A stretch of 64,000 nucleotides of DNA, from NCBI GenBank assembly GCA_039545295.1, contig BCIK01000003.1:124001-188000 (forward strand), read 5' to 3'. The translations under genes and the position numbers were made by a program. The notes under the pieces are model-generated. The model was not told where the DNA came from. It did no database searches and was given only the letters and a program-made list of their open reading frames with translations. The DNA comes from Udeniomyces pyricola. Its lineage: Eukaryota > Basidiomycota > Tremellomycetes > Cystofilobasidiales > Mrakiaceae. This document shows, piece by piece, positions 52,872 through 64,000 of this stretch (position 1 is the first letter of the stretch; each line of letters starts with the position of its first letter).

Positions 52872-55800
52872 ATGTGGAAATCAGGTCGATACATCACTGT
52901 GCACGACGCGGCAGCAGCCGAGTCTCAGTCCCAGGGTCTTTTACCGCCATTACCGCCACCGCCTTCAGTCGAACACGACCCCGCAGCATTGGCCGCCCTC
53001 GAACGACCACCTGAACTTGCCCCCCATGGTCCCTCGCCTCCATTCCACAGCCTTGTTCACATCCTCGACGCGATGAGAGATGCAAAGGGGATGGACAAAA
53101 GGCGGGAGAGACTGTACAAATTCTTCGGGTTGTGGAGGGAGCATGTTGGTATGGATCTGGTACGCGCTCTCCCCTTGACGCTGCATTTCCGCTGATTATC
53201 TGATACCACACGAGGCTCAACGCACTGACCCTATCACAGTATCCAATCATTCGACTGCTCATTCCTGAGGTGATTTGTAAGATGTATATATCCGGAATCA
53301 TGCGCGACGACAGATCGACGGGCTTATCGATGATACGTGCTTCACATGCTCGATGTCTAACACAGAGAGATCGAGATCGTGCGGTTTACGGCCTCAAGGA
53401 GCAGGCGCTCGCGAAATGCTATATATCTGCTATGGGTCTTCACCCAAAGGAAACTGAGGGAGGAAGGAGACTGACGTCGTGGAAGCAGCCTACAGGCAAC
53501 GACCAGGTTCGTTATCTTCATCAGACCGTATGATACATCATGGCTGGTGAGCGTGTGAAATGTGAGACCGTACTCTAACGTATCTGTGATCTTCCTTTCT
53601 TGGTTGATAAACAGCAAGTTTCAGGGGATTTTGCTAGGTTGTATCCTACATCTTCTAGCAGAACTGAGTCGCATGAATGCTGATATCTAAACAACGCCTT
53701 TCTTCTCGTGCAGCGTCTTGTACGAGGTTGTCAAGGATCGTTCCACCGTCTCGGAGAGCAAACTCACGATCGACGAGGTGCACCATCTTCTTGATCAACT
53801 CAGTCGGTCATCGCAACAGTGCGTCGCGCCTGTACAGTTACATATCAGGGTTGGAGACCGCGATCTGAGCTGATGTTTCGTCTCCTATACATCGTCCACA
53901 TCCCCTACAGTGAAGCAAGGACGGCTATAATCTCGCAATTCTATCACAACTTGGATGCTAATGAGCAAAGGTGCATCATAACCCTTGGATCCTTGAAGAA
54001 GAGGCTCAGTCGAAAAACTGATCCAACATCTGTGGTGTCTCCTTACAGATGGCTAGTTCGCATCATTCTGAAGGGTCAGTATCAATACAAGTTCTATTTT
54101 CGTCTGGCTTGTTCCAATCTGACACCCATTCTTCTTCTTTCCTCGCAGATCTCAAAATTAGTATCAAAGAAAAGTCAATACTTGATATTTTTCATCCTGG
54201 TCAGTTGTCTCGTCATCTAACCACTTTGTAATACGCCTTCCAGCTTTTGTTTATTCCTTTTTTTGATTTCCTTCAAAGACGCACAGAAGCTTTTCGATGT
54301 ATCGTCTTGTCTCAAGCGAGTATGCTACGTTTTGTCGGACCCTGAGAAAAGACTGAGCAAGGATGCCGACGTAGGTGCTTCTTCTCCTTTCTACCGTTCA
54401 GCGACGCCCTTATCTAGGAAGTACATATTGGCTAACTGGACAATGTATCCACAGGACGCCAAAATCACTTTAAACCGCCCTTTACTTCCAATGCTGTCAG
54501 CCAGGACTACCGGAGAGTGAGCATACAAGACGCTTCAGGTGCTGTCCGGATTGCACGTCAGACCACTGACGCTGATAGTTGCGCTATCTCAGCTTCATCG
54601 TATCAGCCAAGACCATGAAGGGCGAGTTCATGATAGAAGAGAAGCTGGACGGAGAGCGCATCAACTTGCACAAACGAGGAGATACCTACCAATATCTGTC
54701 TAGGTGGGTAATCGTTGGTGCAACTAGCTCAAGCGACTTATAAAATCTGACCTAGTCTGTCTGCGTGTCACAATAGGAAGGGGAAGGACTATACCCATCT
54801 ATATGGTCGTGACGTTCATAGTGGCACCCTCACCCCGTTCATCGCGGGCTGCTTTCGTGCTGATGTAGCAGAGTGAGCGCATCTTGCTATCTCCTAGGTT
54901 GACTTGACCGGTCTACCAAGGTACTGACAAGTGGCATCATGTTTACATCACATAGCTGTATTCTGGAGTGGGTGTTGTGAACTTGGTCCTTCGTAGTGAA
55001 TGATCAAATTCGTGCTGATCTTCGCTCAATCTTTCTACCACTCTTTCCTCACCCCTGACGTTGCAGCGGCGAGATGCTCGCGTTTGACCCGTCTGAAGAT
55101 CGCTGTCGTGGGTTTTCTTCGCGACTTCACGGAGAGTTTTCGTCTCTCTAGCTCTGACGCCATGACATGTTTTGTAGTGCCTTTCGGAAGCCTCAAATCA
55201 GCCGCTTTGGATAGCGCTGCTGGTCCCAATGACCCTCGACCATGCTGTGAGTGTGTTCAATTCCTTTGATGTGAAACCCTTTGACACTGATTTTGTGACT
55301 CTTTCTCACGATGCCTCAGTCAAAGTCTTCGATATCCTTTACATCCGAGGCACTTCGTCTGCCAATGGCCACATCCTCACAAAGGTCCCGCTCTGGCAGC
55401 GAAAGAACTACCTCGAAGGTCAATTCGATGTTAGGACACATACTCACAAAGTAGGAGTTGTTCAAGAGGTCCCCGGTCGCATAGAGTTTCCATACCGCAG
55501 GGAACAAGCCAGCTCTGCCACCCATATCAAAGAGGAACTCGACAAAGTTTTGTCGAGAAGAGGTGAAGGGCTTATCTTGAAGAAATCAGACAGCTCATAC
55601 ATCCCCAATTCTCGCCTTCCAGTTTGGTTGAAAGTGAGTGCGACGACTCTTAGAGGATGTGCTCTTGATCAACACGGGCTGAGCATGATTCTTGATTTGC
55701 CTATCATGCACCACAGATCAAACCTGACTACTTTGTGCGTGCACACTTCTTCTCGCGCTCGTACGATACTCCTCCTGACATCTCGCGTTGTATCCTGAGT

Positions 55801-58800
55801 CGTCCAGGATGAGCTTGGGGAAACGTGCGACCTCCACGTTCTTGGTGGCTTTTATGGACTCAAGTCTGGCTCGAATCACAAGCGACCCAGCTCACTCCTC
55901 TGTGGTCTGAGGATTGACGGCAAGGTAGATGAGGACGGGACCCCACAGTATGTACCCTATTTTGTATGTTGCAGAGACGACGTGTTCCACATGATGGATG
56001 GATGTCCCAACTGATTTCCTTGGCACAATCAAAGATTTGCGACTTTTGTTAAGGTCGGAACAGGCTTCAACCTTGCAGATTACGAATGGATGGAGTAAGT
56101 CCTTACATTCCTATGTATGTTTGTCTGAGCTCAGTGTCCTGACTGATAGTTCTCATCTCTCCCTGTCCACTCAGGAAGTGGCACGTTAGTCTTCGACTCT
56201 TTTGGGTGCAGATCATTCCTTATAGAGCTTACCAGCTCAGGCATATTTGTCTCGAATTTCAATTGATTGTTTGCCAGGGGGAGCACTGGATTCCTTTCAA
56301 CAAAAGCCGGCCTGCTACCTGGCCCACATTCATCCTCTTTTCGAGCCAAAGCACCGACGACAAGCGTCTGTCCAGTCTTTCCCTTGAGCTCAACCTTTGT
56401 ATGGTATGCTGATGTTGGCAACGAGAGGAGAGGCTGATATCACGTTCTGCCTTGTTGCAGCCGATGTGTGGATCCATCCCAAGCATTCGTTCGTCGTCGA
56501 AGTCAAAGGGGCCGAGGCAATTGATACTAGTAAGATCGCACTTTCTCTTCATCCTGAGACGTCTGAAGTGATCGTTCAGGTCAATTGATGTTATCGCTTT
56601 CTCCCTTTATTATTCTTACTTTCGCAGTGTCCTTCGGTTTCAATCAGACCGTGAGTGGTATATAATACCATTGCGACTTCTTCTTCGCATCCCTTGCTTA
56701 CCCTAGGCCTCGGACGTAACCCTGCCGACCTTCCTCTTTTTTAATTCTTTCAGCTCCGGTTTCCCCGAGCGAAATCGATCCGGTTTGACTTATCGACCAA
56801 GACACGAATGAACGAGAACGGGTTCCACAATGTGAACCTTGAAGAGCCGTCATGTCTCTCAGTGCAAGGTGCGACGTGCCTGGGTTGCCCTGATGGACGT
56901 ACATCGAAATCCAAGCGACGGTTCGGCTGATCTTGTGCGACTTCACTTGACGTGTTTTACCAGACTGGCAAAAATACCACAGAGCTCAGAGGAAGAAGAG
57001 GTCGGCTGAGGATTCAGGGATCTCCAAGAGGAAAAGGTCGGATGGGTCGGCGATCAAAAGAAGTAAGATCCCTGCGATGCTACAAGGGCCGAGCATCAGT
57101 GGGCTCGAGGTCAAGACGCATGTGTTTGATTCAACTGTATTTCGTAAGTGACCTTAGAGGCTACACAGAGGACGTCCGTTTTGACTGGTAGAAATCATTG
57201 GTTTGTTGTGTTCTGCTGACTAAAATCCTTCTCACGTCGCTTAGTCATCATCACCTCCAGTCCTGGTATGCCGTCCGTTCCAGAACTTCAAAAACTCGTT
57301 TGTCAGCATGGTGGTGACTATAGGATCGGCGCCAAGAACTATGTACCGAAGGAAGGAGAAGTCATGCTGGTCGTGACGCCCAAGACCAGTGAGCCCCTTG
57401 ACGAAGTTTGCCTCAACCCTCCGAAAGATGCGTGACAAGAAACCCCTCCCTTACGGCTTTCTAAATCGTCTTCAATCGACTTTGTTCCAACTCTGTTACA
57501 TCAAAGATGCCTCAAGCCGAGCTCTTCAGAAATGGGACCAGGTGAAGCCCGAGTGGATTATGGACTCGATTTCTGCCGGTAAAGCACTACCTCTGTTCAA
57601 AAAGTATATTCTTCATATTCTCGTCTAGTTAATCAATACAATATCAATCTCTCTGTGTCTGTTCCTAGGATTCAGACTTGAATCTGAGCTGTATCTCTCT
57701 CTTTCTCTCTTAACAATGCAGATACCTCGTTCATGCGACGTACTACACCCGAGAGGATCCGGCGTACATCGCTGATCCGGATACGTATCAGTCGGACTCA
57801 GAGGAAGGTTCCGAAACCTATGACGACGAGATCGACGCAGATGACGAGCGCGACAACCGAAAAGTCGTCAACTCGGAGCTCGATATCAAGAAAAGGGAGA
57901 TCCTGGAAAGGGCCAAGACGGTATGGATCTCGGGAGCAGTTTCTTTTTGGACGAGCAACTAACTAGATACCAAACTGACTGTTGGCTTTCTGCTGACGAT
58001 TCTCGTGCTCCACGGCTTTTTCCCTCTTTTTTGACAGTTCAAGATTGACAATTGGCTTTCGGCTGGTGAAGACGAGACGTTCTGCCTTGATTATGTGCGG
58101 GAGGATCCCGAGGACCCCACAGTCGAACGCGACTGGAATGAGGATGATTCCAAGGGGGAAGAAACAGAGGTCAGCTCCTGCAAACCGAAGCTCATTTGGA
58201 GCATGTGGGACTCTTGCTGATTCTTTTGGTCTCTTTTTTCTTCTCCTTTTTTTCTGTTTTATGAACATGATCGTCACCTCAGCTCGACGAGCCCATGCAG
58301 CGATTACAACTCGTGCGTGTACATCTTCTCTTCTCGGGATGTCAACAATCCTGTACCCCTGGTTGAAGCGAATATTGACCTTGCCTTGCATTTTTCCCTC
58401 TAGGACGAGGATCCTATCTTCCCTCTTAGGCCCGAACGTGATAACAAAGACGCGAGTGCAGCCACCGACGTGTTTGACGAATCCAAGTTCTTTTGGCCCC
58501 TGTACGTACGCCACCGATTCCTTCTGACGGAAACTAACTCGGGCGTAGTTTTGTTTTTCTCCAAAGGTTACCTGATACGAACATCTGTTCCATGGATGGT
58601 GTTTTGTTTTGTAGAGTTCTTTATTTTGATTTCCCGGAGCTTGCTCAGAGGAACGGCTTAGAGAAACTGGAGGTGGAAGACTCCCGCGTTACCAGGTACA
58701 TAGAGAGGAGTGTCCATCACTTACCCATGTCTCTTTCCTGCCGAGTTCAACTCATGTAGTACGCTTCTTGACGGTTTTCTTTTCTTCTTTCTCTGGTTTG

Positions 58801-59528
58801 AGTAGACTTCGACTCCTCCAAACAGACGGTCCGGGCTTTTTTTTCTTCTTCTTGGTGTTTCTTCTTGCGTTGACTAGGCTAAATCGATCAACGGTTGGCT
58901 TGTACTGATTGCTGTAAATGCTATGTTTTTGTTTTTGTTGTTGTTGCTGTGTGTGTCCAAACGTATTCTACCAGTCGTTCAACTTGGCGGAGAGGTCGTG
59001 ACCAATCTTTTCCATCCCAGACTCACTCATGTCGTCATGCTCACAACCGATTCGCCACGGTTCGCTCAACTCATGGAAGCTACCTCAACGTTTGTGATCC
59101 TTCTTATCTATCCCGCATATCGGAACCACTAAAACACAAAGCTGTCTCCTCGTTGCGATATCACAGATCCCAATTGCTGATATATCTATATTTAAACCGT
59201 GGCGTTGATGCATGATCTCTCGCACTCTTTACATTGATGTTGCAGAACTACGAAAATTCGGCGTTCGTCCCGCTGCATTGTGTTCTTGAACATCGCTATA
59301 ACTCTGATCATATCAACTCTGATTGACCTCAAAAATTCTTGATCCCCCTCCCCCCCAAAAAAAAATATCAAATCAACAACGACGACAATAACAGAGATAG
59401 TGACCTGGAATTGGGTTGAAGACAGTATCGACGAAGCTACACTTGTTCGTCCATCACCAACGCCCACATTCGTATCACCGTGCACCTCCCCCTGTGACCA
59501 ACACACGCAGTCCTCTTCGCCGAGCTAA
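52872..59528 (+). CDS. LIG4: DNA ligase IV
   Basis: This ATP-dependent ligase seals double-strand breaks in non-homologous end joining with its XRCC4/Lif1 partner. The gene is split into more than twenty small exons. The start chosen is the ATG at 52872 (MWKSGRYITVHDAAA). The N-terminal DNA-binding domain includes HSLVHILDAMRDAKGMDKRR and YPIIRLLIPE, and later LKISIKEKSILDIFHPDAQ. The adenylation motif is EEKLDGERINLHKRG near 54640, with the KLDG lysine as nucleophile. LYGRDVHSGTLTPFIAG, ILDGEMLAFDPSEDR and KVFDILYIRG follow. EGLILKKSDSSYIPNS lies near 55570. The OB fold has DELGETCDLHVLGGFYG and GLRIDGKVDEDG. RPATWPTFILFSSQST and DVWIHPKHSFVVEVKGAE follow, and then TLRFPRAKSIRFDLSTKT. BRCT 1 begins ITSSPGMPSVPELQKLV near 57245. 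BRCT 2 includes VVQLGGEVVTNLFHPRLTHV near 58980 and finishes VTWNWVEDSIDEATL near 59400. The stop is at 59526-59528. Every diagnostic domain is present, so the gene looks functional. Confidence 0.95.
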
Positions 59529-60276
59529 ACAACATCTCTCACAAACGGCTGCTTTATATTCCTTTCTCTCCNCCCCCCCCCCCCTCCCCTTGCTTTCTCT
59601 TGTCTTTCGTCTCTGAATATCCTTTGCTCTACCTCCTGGTCCAAACTTTTTTCTTCTCCCTCTTCCTCTTCCTCGAGCAGCAAGCCGAAAGCGGTGAGTT
59701 TGGAATCCGTCTAATTGGCTTCATATAGTTCTGGCCTGATCTCGTTGCTGTACTCACAGGAAAGGAAGGCAAAAAAAAAAAGACACTTAGCTTAGGAACT
59801 AACATAAACTTTTCTTTTTCTTTTTTCTCTTTTTTTCCCTTTGATCCCTTTTTTTTTTTTTTTTTTTTTTTTGCTTTTATGCCTATCAGACTACCGCTAG
59901 CTTCTATGGGGTTGAGTTCTCTTCGGTGGATCATTCATGAATCGACCATATAGGGTTGATCGATCCCTTCCATCCACATGGCATCATTCCATATATATAC
60001 ATCTCTCCCTCTCTCTCTCTCTTTCTTGACTCTCTTCCTTACTCTTGGCCTCTGCGCATCATGATTTATATACCTGCATATCACTTGGTCTCCAACGTTT
60101 TCCTCCGCTTCATCTGTTTATGTATATATATATTTATCTCTGAAACCCCATTCCTGCTCCCTGCTCCTATCATCTAATGATGCGCATCCACATCACACAA
60201 AAAGAAAAACCCCAAAATTACATATCATCCCCTTGTTAAACCTCTAAACGAGAGAAAAAAAAAACCCCACGCTCTC
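59529..60276. other. Convergent intergenic region with N and homopolymer tracts
   Basis: No gene is supported. A single N at 59572 is followed by 12 C (59573-59584). A run of about 20 T lies near 59852-59871 and an A run near 60254-60264. TATATATA stretches occur near 59993 and 60124. This region holds the 3' ends of the ligase gene and of the minus-strand mitochondrial protein gene. Confidence 0.55.
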
Positions 60277-63004
60277 TTAATCCGCCCTTCTCTTCCTCCT
60301 AATCATCCCATCCAACCGATACCCTCCAACCTTCCCTCCTCCTCCGATACCATCCATCGACCGACGCTTAATCTCCAATCGGATATTCCGTCCATCAAGC
60401 CACCGATCGAACGCTTCCATCAAACTCCGACGGTGTCCTTGCAACCGAAGTTCAGCCATCTCTTCTTCGCTCGACGAAGCCGAGGACGAAGAGGAAAGGT
60501 TGGAAGAAGAAGAAGAAGATTGGATCGTCGTTAACCGTTCATACGCTTCTGTCGTCGTCGTCGTCGTCGGCTGGCCTTCTACCCCAGAAGCAGAAGAAGG
60601 GGGGTTGACAACAGGGATAGTAGCGTAGAACGTTTGGTGGGACATGACGGTTCCGATGCGGAGCGTTGGGGGTTGAAGGAGGGGTTGGGATTGACCTGTT
60701 CGGAGGGCGGAGGGGATAGTCGAGATGAGGTGGGGGGAGACACCGACCATGGACTTCCAAGGCCATTCCCTGAAAGGAGCCAAGAGGTGAGGGAGGGAGG
60801 CAAGGGGGGTCATTGTCAATGTTTAGAGAGAGAGAAATGAAGAAAAGGGGGGGGGGGGGGATTTGATCAATGAATGGATAAGCGAAAGAAGAGGAAAGAA
60901 CGAACAAATTGGCAAATTTTGACGGAGCCGAAACGAAGATATCCTTGTCCTACATTCGAGAACCGAGACCCGAGTTGAAGAAAGAGGGGAGGGGAGGAGG
61001 AAGAGAGAGAGAAAAAGATCACGTCAGTTTCCATGGAGATTGACGAGAAGAGAGGAAAAAGACAGGAGAGAGAGAGAAACGGATGGTGATGAAGAAGAAA
61101 GCGATGACGTACGTAAGGGTCGTTAGCGAGGATGACCATAGTGAACGTCTCTCCTTTGTATTCGTAGTCTGTCGCCGTCCAAAGAAGGAGAGAATAGGGA
61201 AGAGAAAGGCGGATAGATGAAGGGAGGAGGGCGATGGTAAGGGAAAGGCAGAAGTAGTGGTGTTCAGCAGATAGATCGGAAAGGGGGTTCAAAAAGTCGT
61301 TGTCTATGGAATACTAGCCGAGGAGGAAAAAAAAATCAAAGAAAAAGAAGAAGGGACTGGTGTCATCATTATTTATTAGATATTTGGTTTTTATACGCAC
61401 TGACGACCCAAGTTGGAATGTACAATGGAAGCGACATCATCTGTTATCATCGGTCAAAAATTCAGAGTCGTTCGTCAAGACGAGAAAGACGAGAGAAGAG
61501 AAAAACAAGGGGAGATGAGACCAAAAGAAAAGGCACAGAATGTTAGCGAGTCCCCTCCATCTCCTCTCCCATGATTATCGTTCTCATTTCTCTCCTCTTC
61601 TTTCGCCATCATTGTCCCATCTCTAGCCCAAAGAGAAAGCAGAAGAAGAAAACGAGAGGCGAGCGTACGTCACTAATCTGACAATCCCTCTTGAAATCGC
61701 ATTTGGCCCCTTCCTCGACCTGGACGTTCCTCACGCGTTCCTCGAGCAATTCGGGCACGACAAGCGGACTCGTTTCGAACGGCAAGCACGTCACCTCCGT
61801 TCGGTACTGCCTCCCATGACGACTCGGGTCAAACTTCTCGAGCAACCGCTCAGGTCGGTCGAAGACATGACCAATAGAGATATCTTGAAGGAAAGGCGTC
61901 GTCGTCCCTAATGACAGAAGAAAGAAAAAGAAATAGAAAAGAGAATTAAGACACAGATCCATGGTGTACGGGTGACCCAACCATCTACAAGCCTGTTATT
62001 TTCTCCGTTTATTTTATTTTGTTATTTCTATGTCTAAACTGACCAGGGAAGAAGGAGTCTTTGAAATCGATGGCGAGCTTTTCTTCAATACCTGAGGCCA
62101 ACTTGAGGTCGACCGAGAGCTTGCCATCGACTTTCCACCCGGGGATGTACACGGCTTTCATTCCCTGGAATTTGCATCGCAGAGTGATCGGTGATATTTC
62201 GACGTGTTTGTGGTTGTTATTGTTGTTGATGATGATGTTGAGAGGGTGGTGATGGTAGAATGGGCGATGCGAGAAGAAAGTATGGAAAAGAAAAGTAATC
62301 AACATGGGACGTTTAAAGCAAAGAGGTGTACGCGTGTGTGTTTAGGTTTATTTCTCTTTTGAAGTAAATCTATTTGCATCGATATTACACCAGGTTCCTC
62401 CTACAACAACGTTCGTCCTCTGCATCTCTCCCAACCAAGAACTGAAAAGGCGAAACCAAAGCTCAAGAGGAAAGAACGATCCAATCGGCCGGATGTCCGG
62501 ACGTACGACGACTTTTGGGTTGTTGCCTGTGAACCAGCCTTGGACCATGGCTTTGAGGACCCTCAACCTCGCCACAAACTTGAAGACGGACGACGACGGT
62601 CGGTCGCCCAAGAACAACGTATGGGCGACCGAGGCAAACTTGAGTCGGACGAGAGCGGTGGTGGAGGAGAATTGAAAGGGGTAGACGTAGATTTGGGAGG
62701 GCAATGGGAGGGGCGACAAGAGGCCATACGCGGAGCGGGGACGCGAGGAGGAGGTAGAAGGAGATTTGGTGGGGTTACCAGGGGTCGAAGTCGAGTTGAA
62801 TCGGGTGGACACACGAAAGAGGTCGTGGGTAGGTTGGCGGAAGATGAGGGACGATCGGGCGGTGATGAGAGTCGTCATGGCACGACGTGAGGGGTTGGAC
62901 GTGGCGAGGGTGGAAGGACAAGTGGAAGCCGGCTGGAAAGACGTGGAGCGTATGGCGGTGGATGGGCGATGACGAGCACTCCGGCTCAGCAGTTGGGATG
63001 ACAT
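60277..63004 (-). CDS. Predicted mitochondrial protein, family not recognised
   Basis: I do not recognise this protein. It starts at 63004 with MSSQLLSRSARHRPSTAIRS, a stretch rich in Arg, Ser and Ala with no acidic residue, typical of a mitochondrial targeting sequence. After a basic region come VFKFVARLRVLKAMVQGWF and VVVRPDIRPIG in the first exon. Later exons give ITLRCKFQGMKAVYIPGW and SGIEEKLAIDFKDSFFPG near 62060-62200. Next is PFLQDISIGHVFDRPERLLE near 61835-61900. CLPFETSPLVVPELLEERV and KCDFKRDCQISD follow. Then come MMSLPLYIPTWVVS near 61404-61442, DYEYKGETFTMVILANDPY near 61108-61168, and VGQGYLRFGSVKICQFV. The final exon reads WPWKSMVGVSPHL, a Ser-rich stretch and a basic tail ending RRKRRAD. 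Six or seven exons join plausibly. The consistent motifs across exons argue for a real conserved protein. It is divergent from a second predicted mitochondrial protein gene. Confidence 0.65.
60847..60860. repeat. Poly-G tract (14 G), poly-C on the sense strand
   Basis: Fourteen G lie in an intron of the minus-strand mitochondrial protein gene. On the coding strand it reads as C, close upstream of the last exon, and so could belong to a pyrimidine tract. Confidence 0.85.
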
Positions 63005-63033
63005 GGGTGGGGGTTATGTATGATGGGTGAAAA

Positions 63034-63076
<43 letters not shown>

Positions 63077-63423
63077 GATATATATGTGGGTGTATGCGTT
63101 GTCGTTGTCGTTGTCGTTGTCGTTTTGGATGTGGGTTCGGTTGAATTGAATTGAATTGAATTGAGGCGGTTTTGGTTTGAAGGACAGGGATTTATCATTC
63201 GTTAATATTGTTTGATGTGGGTTCGATTCGAGATTTATTAGTTTATTCGATGTACAAACAAAGGGAAATCGTCGAATTGTAATAACAATGTGATCAGGCT
63301 CCGGTCAGTCGATGATTTTGTTACAGTCAACGGTTTGGCCGCTGTAACTTGTACCTTTCCTCACCCACCACCAAAGCCCTACCTCCCCCCCTTCCGCCAC
63401 ACACCCCTTCCCTCATCATCATC
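63005..63423. promoter_or_regulatory. Divergent promoter of two predicted mitochondrial protein genes
   Basis: This 419-bp spacer lies between start codons pointing away from each other. It carries three microsatellites: TG units at 63037-63072, GTTGTC units at about 63098-63124 and TTGAA units at about 63141-63164. The right end is C-rich before the start codon at 63424. No gene lies inside. Confidence 0.6.
63037..63072. repeat. (TG)18 microsatellite
   Basis: Eighteen uninterrupted TG units, located about 33-68 bp upstream of the minus-strand mitochondrial protein start. Confidence 0.95.
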
Positions 63424-64000
63424 ATGGCTTCTGTCCTCCGATCCACCCTCCTCCGAGCCCTTCCCACGGCCTCCCGCCTCACCGCCTCCCGTCTCGTTGT
63501 CTCTGCTCCCCGCATCACCGCCACCGCCGTCGCCCGATTCCCCACCATTGCCGCCACCTCCATCCGATCCTACCACGATGAGCACCAGAACCTTCCCAGC
63601 ACCAACGTCTTCATCGGTAACCTCTCCTGGGACATGACCGAGGACGGTTCGTACTTCGTTCTCCAACCGCTTCCTTTTCCATGTTGTTGACCTGGCTGCT
63701 ACTATCCACAACTGGAACCAAGGGAGATGGAGTGGTATGCCCTTGCTTGGCCCGGTTTTTTGCGGCCCACACGGAAACTCGTCCTCGTGTCCTCCGCTTC
63801 GCCTCGTCGTTTCCCCTCTTCCTTCCTTGCCCCCCTTCTTGCCCTTCCACTTCTTGTCGACTTAGCATCACCATCTCCTTTCTCAACCACACACCTCATT
63901 TCCCATCCCCCGACAACACGACCCACCGACTGTTCTTGCGCCCTCACTCTTCTCTCGTTCTATCTAATGAACCGCATCAGATTGGATCCTAACAAACCTT
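63424..64000 (+). CDS. Mitochondrial RRM-type RNA-binding protein, 3' partial
   Basis: Only the first exon is clearly visible (63424-63646), encoding about 74 residues. It starts MASVLRSTLLRALPTASRL and continues with Arg, Ser, Ala and Thr and almost no acidic residue, a good mitochondrial presequence that may end near SIRSYHDE. Then comes NVFIGNLSWDMTEDG, the beginning of an RNA recognition motif, where VFIGNL is the RNP2 core. A GTTCGT donor follows at 63647. The rest of the window is C/T-rich and reads as intron; an exon could begin after the CAG near 63980. The RNP1 core and C-terminus lie beyond the window, so the product is a partial gene. Small one-RRM mitochondrial proteins act in RNA processing or stability. 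Confidence 0.8.

Noticed and set aside
63210..63235. GGGTTCGATTCGAG, resembling a tRNA B box
   Set aside because: No complementary stem, A box or acceptor pairing is visible around it.

Overview
This window looks like nuclear DNA of a basidiomycete fungus, probably a yeast-like lineage such as Tremellomycetes; the class is an inference. Nearly every gene is broken by many short GT-AG introns, most with pyrimidine-rich 3' ends. Arginine is very often encoded by CGA, and long C/T-rich leaders precede many start codons. The gene set is typically fungal (GPI-anchored phospholipase B, Zn2Cys6 regulator, desaturase fused to cytochrome b5, TAF1 without a visible bromodomain). I see no operons, insertion sequences, CRISPR arrays, rRNA or tRNA genes. 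A 100-base N gap (25714-25813) and three single Ns all sit beside long G or C runs, so this is a draft assembly.

Layout: delta-9 fatty-acid desaturase OLE1 (+, 598-3550); a large coiled-coil protein with a C-terminal hydrophobic segment (-, 4904-9080); a small secreted cysteine-rich protein (+, 9498-10037); the AAA+ ATPase CDC48 (+, 10968-14951); a Golgi GDA1/CD39 nucleoside diphosphatase (+, 16126-18850); phospholipase B (-, 19636-23334); TFIID subunit TAF1 (-, about 24397-30263); the nuclear-basket nucleoporin TPR/Mlp1 (+, 30706-37475), divergent from TAF1; a Zn2Cys6 transcription factor (+, 38476-43303); Golgi tether subunit COG4 (-, 43830-47609); a galactonate-dehydratase-like enzyme (-, 48361-50311) divergent from a KduD-like short-chain dehydrogenase (+, 51168-52451); DNA ligase IV (+, 52872-59528); a predicted mitochondrial protein of unknown function (-, 60277-63004); and the start of a mitochondrial RRM protein (+, 63424 to the window end).

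Most genes are independent housekeeping loci. The one pair that reads as a functional unit is the divergent dehydratase/dehydrogenase pair at 48.4-52.5 kb. It looks like a small sugar-acid catabolic module sharing an 856-bp control region that contains four CTAACG motifs and CGG/CCG inverted elements. The two mitochondrial-type genes at the right end are also divergent, across a microsatellite-rich spacer.

Exon structures were assembled by eye from reading frames, splice signals and family motifs. Gene ends and conserved cores are more certain than individual splice sites. I found no clearly new biological system. The best leads are the sugar-acid module, the small cysteine-rich secreted protein, the zinc cluster with an expanded loop, and two unrecognised proteins.
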